A stretch of 64,000 nt of DNA. It comes from Acidobacteriaceae bacterium (GTDB lineage Bacteria; Acidobacteriota; Terriglobia; Terriglobales; Acidobacteriaceae). The stretch's first letter is position 1, and every line of letters begins with the position of its first letter. Positions 53,393-61,447 of the stretch are shown in pieces. The position numbers and the translations under genes are program-made. The notes beneath the pieces were generated by a model. That model ran no database searches and had not been told where the DNA came from. It worked only from the letters and a program-made list of their open reading frames with translations. The DNA is taken from positions 1 to 64,000 of the forward strand of contig JASHPJ010000024.1 of the NCBI GenBank assembly GCA_030038195.1. Direction: 5' to 3'.

Positions 53393-53776
53393 TCAAACCC
53401 CAGCCTCCAGAACCACGCTGGCCATGGCCAGTTTGTCGGTGTGGGTGAGTGACAGGGCCGCGCGCGTCACGCCCATGCGGGCCGCAATCTGCGCCGCGCG
53501 CCCGTGAAACCGGAGTCCGGGCCGGCCGCCCGGCTCGCGGGTCACCTCGATCTCGAGCCAGTTCACCCCTTGGCTGATGCCTGTTCCAAGAGCCTTGGCG
53601 GCCGCTTCCTTGGCCGCAAAGCGCGCCGCTAAACTCTCTGCCGACGTGCGCTTGCGCAGGCTGTAGGCCTGCTCGGCCGGGGTATAGACACGGTTGAGGA
53701 AGCGCTCGCCGTAGCGGTCCACGGCCTGCTGGATGCGCCCGATTTCGACCAGGTCAATGCCGGAGCCGACAATCAT
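53393..53776 (-). CDS. acpS: Holo-[acyl-carrier-protein] synthase
   Basis: This 127-residue enzyme transfers phosphopantetheine to acyl carrier protein for fatty-acid synthesis. The Mg-binding words GSGIDLVEIGRIQQAVDRYG (start) and SLAARFAAKEAAAKALGTG are intact, as is the C-terminal SLTHTDKLAMASVVLEA. Length matches the family. ATG at 53776 begins the domain. The frame is open upstream but the extra part is not AcpS-like. Divergent from an orphan gene. Confidence 0.94.
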   Translation of the reverse strand: MIVGSGIDLVEIGRIQQAVDRYGERFLNRVYTPAEQAYSLRKRTSAESLAARFAAKEAAAKALGTGISQGVNWLEIEVTREPGGRPGLRFHGRAAQIAARMGVTRAALSLTHTDKLAMASVVLEAGV

Positions 53777-53980
53777 GTTGTCTATGAAGCTACAACATCG
53801 GGCTTTCGTTCGCTTTGCGCAGCGCGATTTAAAGCCCCAATGACCATCGGCGGGCCGGAGTGACCCTGGCCGTCCGTCCTCTGTTGCAGTCTCAGACAAG
53901 GGTCGCGGCCAGCCGTCGCACTCCCGAACAGTTTTCAATCGATCTTCATGTGTTCCGATAAAACCTTTACGAGGTTCAGG

Positions 53981-54364
53981 ATGCGGCAGTCATATTCCAT
54001 ACGGGACGGGAATATTCCCTGGACCATGCAACTGCGGGCTGTCTCCGCCGAAGACCCCGCGCGGCTGGTGCAATCGCTCACCGGTGCCATTCTTGGCTGT
54101 GGCGGCTGGGTGCTGAGCCGTGGCGCCAGCAACTCCGGCGTGGTGAGCCTGCTCTTCGAGTTCGAGCGCCAGGCCTGCATCGATATCTACAGCGTGCTGA
54201 TCGGCGCCGGCCTGGAGCTGAGCCGGAGCGCGCACGTCCATTTCACTGAGCTATGCCAGTGCACGCGAAACCATCCCCACGCCTGCGGCAGAGACCTGGC
54301 CAGCGTCGATCTCGAAATCCACACCTTTCCCATGGAAAGCACACCCTCAACCCCGCCACTCTGA
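53981..54364 (+). CDS. Small protein of unknown function with Cys/His cluster
   Basis: This 127-residue protein begins MRQSYSIRDGNIPW. The middle (MQLRAVSAEDPARLVQSLTG; LGCGGWVLSRGASNSGVVSL) looks like a small alpha/beta domain, possibly ACT-like. A cysteine/histidine cluster, CQCTRNHPHACGRD, could bind a metal. The start at 53981 has GAGG upstream; ATG at 54026 (MQLRAV) is a fair alternative. It is divergent from acpS and precedes the family C repeat. No family is recognised. Confidence 0.6.
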   Translation: MRQSYSIRDGNIPWTMQLRAVSAEDPARLVQSLTGAILGCGGWVLSRGASNSGVVSLLFEFERQACIDIYSVLIGAGLELSRSAHVHFTELCQCTRNHPHACGRDLASVDLEIHTFPMESTPSTPPL

Positions 54365-54365
54365 C

Positions 54366-54481
54366 CCCGGCACAAACCCAGGTGCCCCACCCTTTCGATT
54401 GCTTTTTATCGAAAGGGTGGGAAAGCACAAATCCCAGCCAGCCGTCTTCAACTCATCACGCATCCGAGTGGGAAATCAAGC
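54366..54481 (-). repeat. Palindromic repeat family C, copy 2 (inverted)
   Basis: The reverse complement of the unit at 10682-10799. The hairpin CCACCCTTTCGAT-TGCTTTTT-ATCGAAAGGGTGG (both arms 13 bases) is flanked by CAGCCAGCCGTCTTCAACTC and GGCACAAACCCAGGTGCCCC. It lies between the orphan gene and recG stop codon and could terminate both. Confidence 0.85.
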
Positions 54482-54484
54482 CCT

Positions 54485-56743
54485 TTACCCCACCTCCACC
54501 AGCCCATACCGTCTCTGCCACGTATCCTTGAGCTGTGCTCTCACCCGTGCCCGCTCCACCTCCGTCGCCTCGCTGCCGGAGTCAGCGGTGAACCGGGCTG
54601 CTTCCTGCTTGGCCAGTTCCAGCAACTGCCGGTCGCGCACGATATTGGCCACGCGAAACTCGGGAATGCCGGCCTGACGGGTCCCGAAGAACTCGCCAGG
54701 CCCGCGTATGGCCAGGTCGAGCTCGGCCAGTTCGAATCCATCCTGGGTGCGCACCATGGCGTTGAGCCGCTCTTCGGCCAGCGGTGAGACGCGCGGTCCG
54801 GTCATGAGGATGCAGTAGCTCTTGGCCGCGCCACGGCCCACGCGCCCGCGCAACTGGTGCAACTGCGCCAGGCCGAAGCGCTCGGCATGCTCGATTACCA
54901 TCACCGTCGCGTTGGGCACGTCCACGCCAACCTCGATCACGGTAGTGGCAACCAGCACGTCAATCTCGCCGCGCTGAAACCGCCGCATGATGACTTCCTT
55001 CTCGTCCGCGTCCAGACGCCCATGGATCAACCCCACGCGCAATCCGGCCAGCGGACCGCTGCTCAGCTTCTCATGCATCTCCACCGCCGATTTGAGTCCC
55101 GACTTTGCCTCCGGACTGGCTTCCTGCGCAGCTTTCGGAAACAGGTGCCCCGTTTTGCCCCGTTTTGCGCTCTTCCGCGCCGGCTCAACCGCCATCGGCT
55201 CGTCACGAGAGAAGTCGATCTCCGGCTGGTCGTCGTGCGTGCCTTCAATCACTGGATAGACCACGTAAACCTGCCGCTTCTGCGCCACCTGCTTGCGCAC
55301 AAAATCCCACACCTCGGCGGCCCGCTCGTCCGGAATCCGCCGGGTGACAATCGGCGTGCGTCCCGGCGGCAGCTCGTCGAGCACGCTCAGGTCGAGATCG
55401 CCGTAGAGGCTCAGCGCCAGCGTGCGCGGAATCGGCGTGGCCGTCATCACCAGCACGTCGGGCTCGGGCTGGTTGGGCTTCTTCATCAGCCGGAACCGCT
55501 GCAGCACGCCGAAGCGATGCTGCTCGTCCACAACCACCAGCCCCAGCCGGTCGAACTCGACCTTCTCTTCGATCAGCGCGTGCGTGCCGATCACCAGTTG
55601 CGCCTCGCCGCGGTTGATAAGGCCGCGGCTCATGCGCTTGCGGTCGTCGTCCAGCGAGCCGGTCAGCAGCACCATGCGCGGCTTGCGCGACGACTTTTCC
55701 AGCAGCTTGCGCGCCGCCAGAAAATGCTGTGTGGCCAGGATCTCCGTCGGCGCCATCAGCGCAGCCTGGTATCCGTTTTCCATGGCTACCAGCATGGCCT
55801 GCAGCGCCACAATCGTCTTGCCCGAGCCTACGTCACCCTGCAGCAGCCGGCGCATCGGGCTGGCCGCGCGCATGTCGGCTACAATCTCGCCCAGCGCGCG
55901 CTTCTGCGCCGTCGTGGGATGAAAGGGAAGCACTTCGCGCAGCGCCTCGCGCACCTTGTCGGTGGCGGCAAAGGCAATGCCCGCGCGCTCTTTCATCCGC
56001 CGCCGCTTCAGTTCCAGCCCCAACTCCAGGAAAAACAGCTCCTCGAAGATCAGCCGCCGGTGCGCGGGCGTCGAAAACGACTGCAACTGCGCAAATGTCG
56101 TGCCTTCCGGCGGAAAGTGTGCCGCGCGCAGCGCGGTTTCGCGGTCGGGCAGGCCCAGGCGCTCCAGCAGCGCCCGCGGCAGGCACTCGGGGATTGCGCC
56201 GCGCAGGGATTCAAGCAGGTTGAAGATGGTCCTGCGCTGCCAGCGCGAAGCCAGCCGGCTGCCGCCCAGCGACTCGTACACCGGCGTAATGCGCCCCACT
56301 TCCAGCAGCCGCGTCTCCGCGTCGTCGCCCTCGTCCGGCAGCACTTCGAACTGCGGCTGGATCATCTTCAAATTGCTCGACGACCGCGACGGCTCAACCT
56401 TGCCGTAGACCGCCACCGCCTGCCCCGGCTGAAACTTGCCTTCGAGATACGGTGCATGAAACCAGATGCACTTGAGCGCCAGCCGTCCCTGCCCGAGTGT
56501 CAGCTCGAATAGCGGCGCGCGCCGCGTGCGCAACAGCGCCGACCCGCGCACCTCGGCAATCACGCTGGCCACCTCACCTGCCTTCAGCTCGTCCAGGCTG
56601 CGCGGATTCTGCCGGTCCTCGTAGCGAAAGGGCAGGTGATAGAGCAGGTCCTCGGCGGTCTGGATGCCTTTGGCGGCAAGCATCTGGGCCACCCGCGGGC
56701 CCACGCCGCGCACATACATCACCTGGGTCTCAAGGCCGGGCAC
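54485..56743 (-). CDS. recG: ATP-dependent DNA helicase RecG
   Basis: This 752-residue helicase remodels stalled replication forks and Holliday junctions. The N-terminal wedge/OB domain (about 1-250; VRGVGPRVAQMLAAKGIQTA, LRYEDRQ-type PFRYEDR) is followed by helicase motif I QGDVGSGKTIVALQAM, Ia APTEILATQHF, II VVDEQHRFG, III TATPIPRTLALS, V VATTVIEVGVDVPNA and VI QLRGRVGRG. Between THDDQPE and SAVEMHEKLS (about residues 500-545) it has a basic, Lys/Pro-rich insertion not found in most RecG. The GTG start at 56743 has no good ribosome site, so the exact start is uncertain. Confidence 0.96.
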   Translation of the reverse strand: MPGLETQVMYVRGVGPRVAQMLAAKGIQTAEDLLYHLPFRYEDRQNPRSLDELKAGEVASVIAEVRGSALLRTRRAPLFELTLGQGRLALKCIWFHAPYLEGKFQPGQAVAVYGKVEPSRSSSNLKMIQPQFEVLPDEGDDAETRLLEVGRITPVYESLGGSRLASRWQRRTIFNLLESLRGAIPECLPRALLERLGLPDRETALRAAHFPPEGTTFAQLQSFSTPAHRRLIFEELFFLELGLELKRRRMKERAGIAFAATDKVREALREVLPFHPTTAQKRALGEIVADMRAASPMRRLLQGDVGSGKTIVALQAMLVAMENGYQAALMAPTEILATQHFLAARKLLEKSSRKPRMVLLTGSLDDDRKRMSRGLINRGEAQLVIGTHALIEEKVEFDRLGLVVVDEQHRFGVLQRFRLMKKPNQPEPDVLVMTATPIPRTLALSLYGDLDLSVLDELPPGRTPIVTRRIPDERAAEVWDFVRKQVAQKRQVYVVYPVIEGTHDDQPEIDFSRDEPMAVEPARKSAKRGKTGHLFPKAAQEASPEAKSGLKSAVEMHEKLSSGPLAGLRVGLIHGRLDADEKEVIMRRFQRGEIDVLVATTVIEVGVDVPNATVMVIEHAERFGLAQLHQLRGRVGRGAAKSYCILMTGPRVSPLAEERLNAMVRTQDGFELAELDLAIRGPGEFFGTRQAGIPEFRVANIVRDRQLLELAKQEAARFTADSGSEATEVERARVRAQLKDTWQRRYGLVEVG

Positions 56744-57295
56744 AGAATGGATGCTAAATGGCGAGCGCAGCGTGCCACAAACCGGAGACCCGCGCAGCGA
56801 TTGTCTTCAGATCGCCGTGTGGGTGGTTCGTTCCCCGGTCGAAGCAGCCGGGCGCAGGGGAAAGGATCCGGCAAAAATTCTGCCGGAAGCCTCACGCGGT
56901 CGCCTCGGCCTGGGCAAAGGTTAGCGCCAGCACCGTGCTGTCGTCTTCCTGCCCGAAGGCCGCTAGCATGCCCGGCTCCGCAGCTTGAGCGCACAGGCCG
57001 CACGCAGGGAACAACGCAAGCAGAGAGAGCACTGCGGCCCGACGCGTCCAGCACCTCGGCAGAAACAAAAAGTGAGCATCGCTCGGGGGAAGCCGTCCTG
57101 TCGGAGATGCTGAGATGCTGCGTCAGAAACACGGCCGTTTTTCAGGTAGCGTGTGTCGAATCAGGACGAACCTGCGGAACAGCGGCACTCAGGAATAGGT
57201 AGAATTTTATACTACGATCGCCCTGCCCCCTGATCCCTGACCGTCGTCCTGTATGTTTATATGCGTTGCAAATTTGCCTTGGGAGTTGCGTTCAA
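56744..57295. other. Long intergenic region between recG and the oxidoreductase
   Basis: A 552-base divergent gap. Open frames on both strands look non-coding (Arg/Ala/Ser-rich). The phrase CCCCCTGATCCCTGACCG at 57226-57243 matches repeat phrases near 10850 and 47050. TATACT at 57210 could be a -10 box, without a good -35. No gene supported. Confidence 0.45.
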
Positions 57296-58660
57296 ATGCA
57301 GACCTACGATCGCAGAAGTTTCCTTAAAGCCGCCGGAGCCACATCGGCCAGCATGGCGCTGGCCGGCAGAATCCACGCGCTCGAAGCCCCCGAAAGCGTC
57401 CTCGAGAGCGCGCAGGCCACGCCCATCGCGGCCAATGACCACATCCAGATTGCGCTCATCGGCGCCGGCGGCCAGGGCCAGTATGATACGCGGATCGCCA
57501 CCCAGGTCCCCGGCGTCAAGCTGGTCGCCGTGGCCGACTGCTACAACGGCCGCCTCGAGCACTGCAAAGAGGTTTGGGGCAGCGACATTCAGACCACCCG
57601 CGACTACAGCGAAATCCTCGCCCGCAAAGACATCGATGCTGTCATCATCGGCACGCCCGACCACTGGCACAAGCAGGCCAGCGTAGACGCCATGAAGGCC
57701 GGCAAAGACGTCTACTGCGAAAAGCCCATGATCCACCTCTACTCCGACGGGCCGGAGATCATCGCCACGGCGCAGTCCACCGGCCGCATCATCCAGATCG
57801 GCAGCCAGCGCGTAAGCTCCGCGATCTACGTCAAGGCGAAGGAGTTGCTCGCGTCCGGCGCCATCGGCGAGCTCAACATGGTCACCGCGCACTGGGACCG
57901 CAACTCGGCCATCGGCGCGTGGGATTATACCGTTCCGCTCGACGCCTCGCCCGAAACCTGCGACTGGCCGCGCTTCCTGGGCACCGCGCCGAAGATTCCC
58001 TTCAACCCCGAGCAGTTCTTCCAGTGGCGCAAGTGGAAGGCCTACGGCAGCGGCGTGGCCGGCGACCTGTTCGTGCACCTGTTCAGCGGAACGCACTTCA
58101 TCACCGGCTCGCATGGGCCCACCCGCGGCATGGCCACCGGCGGCCTGCGCTTCTGGAAAGACGGCCGCGACGTGCCCGATGTGATGCTGGGACTCTTCGA
58201 CTATCGCGAAGGCTTCAACCTGAGCCTGCGCGTGAACTTCGTGGATGGCGGCGAAGAAAGTGAAGGGTTGGTCTTTACCGGCTCGGAGGGCACGCTGGAA
58301 ATTGCCGGCAACTCGGTCAGCGTGAACCGCGTGCCACGCGAGAAAGCGCCCGGCTACTCCATCGGCACGTTCACTGAGGCCATGCAGAAACAGATTCTGG
58401 CCGAGTACGAAAAGAAGTATCCGCAGCGGCATCCCGAGGGCGAGCCGCCCGCGGGATACGAGAAGTATGTGGCGCCGGCCGGCTATAGCGACAGCTACGA
58501 CCACCTCAGGAACTTCTTCGCTTCCGTCCGCTCGCGTCAGCCGGTGGTGGAAGACGCGGTCTTCGGCTTCCGCGCGGCAGGCGCGGCGCTGCTGAGCAAC
58601 CTCAGCATGGAGCGCGGCGCGGTAGTGCAGTGGGACCCGGACGCAATGAAGCTGCTCTAG
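57296..58660 (+). CDS. Tat-exported Gfo/Idh/MocA oxidoreductase
   Basis: This 454-residue NAD(P)-dependent sugar oxidoreductase-like protein has a Tat signal (DRRSFLKAAGATSASMALAG). The Rossmann fold starts QIALIGAGGQGQYDTRIA; AVIIGTPDHWHKQASVDAMK and the catalytic lysine word DVYCEKPMIH follow. The C-terminal GFO_IDH_MocA barrel ends at the stop. Related exported members include GH109 glycosidases; the reaction here is not known. ATG at 57296 has GGGAG 11 bases upstream. The TAG stop codon is the first three bases of a MITE, so the original end may have been altered. Confidence 0.85.
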   Translation: MQTYDRRSFLKAAGATSASMALAGRIHALEAPESVLESAQATPIAANDHIQIALIGAGGQGQYDTRIATQVPGVKLVAVADCYNGRLEHCKEVWGSDIQTTRDYSEILARKDIDAVIIGTPDHWHKQASVDAMKAGKDVYCEKPMIHLYSDGPEIIATAQSTGRIIQIGSQRVSSAIYVKAKELLASGAIGELNMVTAHWDRNSAIGAWDYTVPLDASPETCDWPRFLGTAPKIPFNPEQFFQWRKWKAYGSGVAGDLFVHLFSGTHFITGSHGPTRGMATGGLRFWKDGRDVPDVMLGLFDYREGFNLSLRVNFVDGGEESEGLVFTGSEGTLEIAGNSVSVNRVPREKAPGYSIGTFTEAMQKQILAEYEKKYPQRHPEGEPPAGYEKYVAPAGYSDSYDHLRNFFASVRSRQPVVEDAVFGFRAAGAALLSNLSMERGAVVQWDPDAMKLL

Positions 58661-58911
58661 TGTCCTGAGTCTAAGATTCGTAATATAAATACTGCTGTTA
58701 TCCTGAGTCCCCCTGGACGTATCCGTCCACGGAAAAGGATGAAGCTCGCCGCGTGCCAACAACCTCGCTCCCAGAGGGAGCCATCGAAGTGAGCCCAGGG
58801 TACAGTCCGGCGCGCAGCGCGGACCGAACCCTGGGAGAAGCAAGCCAAGGCCCAAGCCAGTCCCGTAGGGGCGACCGAACAGCCTCCACGAATTTCAGAT
58901 TCACCATACTA
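58658..58911 (-). mobile_element. MITE family A, copy 5 (enlarged)
   Basis: Left end TAGTGTCCTGAGTCTAAGAT and right end ATTTCAGATTCACCATACTA. Inside are AATATAAATACTGCTGTTAT, TCCGTCCACGGAAAAGGATG, GCTCCCAGAGGGAGCCATCG, CCCAGGGTACAGTCCGGCGC and AGTCCCGTAGGGGCGACC. The inside (about 58680-58840) is the reverse complement of 14890-15040. It is a 254-base version in which repeat family B DNA sits between family A ends. Confidence 0.75.
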
Positions 58912-58995
58912 GGGTTAACAGACCCTGAAGCAGCAGGGGCGCACGCAACAAGCCCCCGAGGGCGAGCGCCCGGCACGCTCTTCTCCAGCAGCGGC

Positions 58996-60297
58996 TCAGG
59001 CGCTCGCGGGAAAATAAGCCTCAATCGCGCGTTGCAGCGCGATGCGATCGACGTGCGGATCCTTGCCCTCGTAGCGCGCGGCCCAGCACACCTGGTTCAC
59101 AATGTCGCGCGGATAGCAGGAGCGCAGCTCCTGGCCGAGCGCATCGCGGATGTACGAGATAAGGCTGCGCGGAATCTCGGGATCGTAGGAGACCTGCTTT
59201 TCCGATGCAACGCGGCGGAAGATCTCAGAGAACTGCTCGTCGTTCACTTCGCCGATGCGGATCTTGGTATGAATGCGGCGCAGGAAGGCGGGGTCCACCA
59301 GGTCGGCGGGATTGCAGTTGGAGGCGAAGACGACCAGCATCTCGAAGGGGACTTCGAGCTTCTTTCCGCCCACCAGCGTCAGGAAATCCTTGCGGCGGTC
59401 GAGCGGAACGATCCAGCGGTTGAGCAGCTCATCGGGCCGGATGCGCTGGCGGCCGAAATCGTCAATGATGAAGACGCCGTTGTTGGCCTTGAGCTGCGCC
59501 GGAGCCACGTAAAACTTGCTCACCGGGTTGAACTGCATGTCGAGCATCTCGCCCGTCAGCTCGCCGCCCACCATGACGGCCGGCCGCCGGCAAAGCACCC
59601 AGCGCGCATCGCAGTTGGCGGGCGCCTGGTCGGCCTGCTGGTGAATCGACGGATCGAAGACGGTAATGATCTGGCCGTCGACTTCCATGGCGTAGGGAAT
59701 CCACACCTCGTCTGCGGCGAGGACGCGAGAGAGGACCTCGGCGATGGTGGTTTTGCCGGCCCCTGCAGGACCGTAGAGGAAAATGGAAGTGCCGGAGTTG
59801 AGAGCGGTGCCGAAGCGATCCAGGGTGTCTTCGTCGATGACCAGATGGCTGAAGGCGCGGCGGACATCGACCGCGTGCACTGAGACCTTTTGCACGCTTT
59901 GTTTCTTCACCTGGTTGACGTAGCTTTCAAAGGCCACCGGGGCGGCGCCCACATACTGGCTCTGTTGCAGCAGTTCCATGGCGCGCGCGCGGCCCTGCGA
60001 GGTGATGGCGATCTGCGGAATATTGCTGGTCATGCCGGTTACCTGGCAGAAGGTCTGTGCGCGGAGCTTGCAGAAGAGTTCGTCGGTTACCTCGTAGCCA
60101 AGACGCAGCCTGTCAGAGAGCTCGATGACGGAGAGAGCGCCGGACAAATAGAGAATCTTTAATATAAGGTCTTCCAGAACGGATTGGCGGACATCGAGTT
60201 CTGCAAGGTTGCGCGGCTTGTTTTCGGGCCCGGAAACATTTGTGGGAATTGGCCCGAAATCAAACTCGTAATCCTGCATGGATAGGACAGTAGCCAT
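58996..60297 (-). CDS. AAA+ ATPase with N-terminal winged-helix-like region
   Basis: This 433-residue ATPase has a helical N-terminal region (30-100; LDVRQSVLEDLILKILYLSG, LSVIELSDRLRLGYEVTDEL) resembling a winged helix, then a AAA+ core with Walker A GPAGAGKTT (176-184), Walker B FIIDDFG (276-282), sensor 1 (VVFASNCNPADL) and an arginine-finger-like LRRIHTK. Its target is unknown. GGAGACC precedes the ATG. It is divergent from the second ABC exporter. It is an unfamiliar combination to me; MoxR-like ATPases differ in the N-terminus. Confidence 0.75.
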   Translation of the reverse strand: MATVLSMQDYEFDFGPIPTNVSGPENKPRNLAELDVRQSVLEDLILKILYLSGALSVIELSDRLRLGYEVTDELFCKLRAQTFCQVTGMTSNIPQIAITSQGRARAMELLQQSQYVGAAPVAFESYVNQVKKQSVQKVSVHAVDVRRAFSHLVIDEDTLDRFGTALNSGTSIFLYGPAGAGKTTIAEVLSRVLAADEVWIPYAMEVDGQIITVFDPSIHQQADQAPANCDARWVLCRRPAVMVGGELTGEMLDMQFNPVSKFYVAPAQLKANNGVFIIDDFGRQRIRPDELLNRWIVPLDRRKDFLTLVGGKKLEVPFEMLVVFASNCNPADLVDPAFLRRIHTKIRIGEVNDEQFSEIFRRVASEKQVSYDPEIPRSLISYIRDALGQELRSCYPRDIVNQVCWAARYEGKDPHVDRIALQRAIEAYFPASA

Positions 60298-60544
60298 CTT
60301 GGTCTCCTGGATGTGTTTACCAATTTACTTCCTCCCCTCGATTTCTACATGGTTCTTTGGTCGGCACGGTCGTCCCCCTTTAGTCGTAGCGCAGCCCGGT
60401 TTTCGAGAGCTCTTCGCCCCCACGGAGCGCACCGGTCCGCCGGCAAGGGTGCGCCGCGCGAAGCGGCGCCTTTGTTAAACTGCTCCCAGGCCGGATGCGG
60501 TGTGAATAGATCGTGAACAGGAGTGGCATATCTCCGGAGAATCC
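60298..60544. other. Divergent gap with a GC-rich hairpin
   Basis: GCGCCGC-GCGAA-GCGGCGC followed by CTTTGTT (about 60451-60478) looks like a plus-strand terminator or leader hairpin before the ABC exporter gene. No further element recognised. Confidence 0.45.
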
Positions 60545-61447
60545 ATGCCAGTTGTAGAACTCGAGGCAGTCACCAAGGCCTACGATCACAAGGTTGCCGT
60601 CCATGACCTGAGCCTGTCGATTGAGGCCGGACAGATGTTCGGCCTGCTGGGCCCCAACGGAGCCGGCAAGACTAGCTCCATCCGCATGATGATGGGCATT
60701 ACCATGCCCGATGCGGGGCGCGTTGAGCTCTTTGGCAGGCCATTTGACCGCCGCAGCCTCGACCGCGTCGGCTATCTGCCCGAAGAGCGCGGCCTTTACA
60801 AGAAGATGAAGGTCCTGGAGCAGCTCATCTTCTTTGGCCAGTTGCATGGGCTGCCGCGGGAAGAAGCCCGCCACCGCGCGCTCGACTGGACCACACGCCT
60901 GGAAATCACTGCTGCGCTCGACAAAAAAACGCAGGAGCTCTCCAAGGGCATGCAGCAGAAGATCCAGTTCATCGCCACGCTGCTTCACGATCCCGGCCTC
61001 GTCGTGATGGATGAGCCATTCAGCGGCCTCGATCCGGTCAACGCTACGCTCCTGCAGGACGCGCTGCTGGAGCTGAAAGCCCGCGGCAAGGCGATTCTGT
61101 TTTCCACCCATCGCATGGACCAGGTAGAGAAGCTCTGCGACTCCATCTGTCTCATCAACAACGGCGAGGCCGTGCTCTCCGGCAGGATGCGCGAGATCAA
61201 GAGCCGCTATGAGCGCAATCGCGTGATTGTCGAGTTCGAAGGAAGCTCCGATTTCCTCAAGTGCGAAGAGATCGCTGAAGCCAACAACTACTCCGGCCAT
61301 GCAGAAATCAAGCTCAAGCCGCACGGCGACGCGCAAAAGCTGCTTCACCTGGCCGCTGGCATGGCCACCATCTACCGCTTTGAGCTGGTTGAGCCTTCGC
61401 TCGAAGAGATCTTCATCCAGACCGTGGGAGGCAAGGCCGATGCGTAA
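60545..61447 (+). CDS. ABC-2 type exporter, ATPase
   Basis: This 300-residue ATPase has Walker A GPNGAGKTSS, signature LSKGMQQKIQFIATL (the usual SGGQ replaced by SKGM, as in a DUF4162-type group), Walker B LVVMDEPFSGLDP and H-loop STHRMDQVE. The C-terminal DUF4162-like tail ends VEPSLEEIFIQTVGG. It pairs with the next gene, whose start overlaps its end by eight bases. NatA-like sodium export is one possibility. Confidence 0.9.
   Translation: MPVVELEAVTKAYDHKVAVHDLSLSIEAGQMFGLLGPNGAGKTSSIRMMMGITMPDAGRVELFGRPFDRRSLDRVGYLPEERGLYKKMKVLEQLIFFGQLHGLPREEARHRALDWTTRLEITAALDKKTQELSKGMQQKIQFIATLLHDPGLVVMDEPFSGLDPVNATLLQDALLELKARGKAILFSTHRMDQVEKLCDSICLINNGEAVLSGRMREIKSRYERNRVIVEFEGSSDFLKCEEIAEANNYSGHAEIKLKPHGDAQKLLHLAAGMATIYRFELVEPSLEEIFIQTVGGKADA

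Noticed and set aside
54731..54760. tRNA-like TTCGAATCC word
   Set aside because: It lies inside recG and has no acceptor or anticodon stem around it. No tRNA gene was seen in the window.
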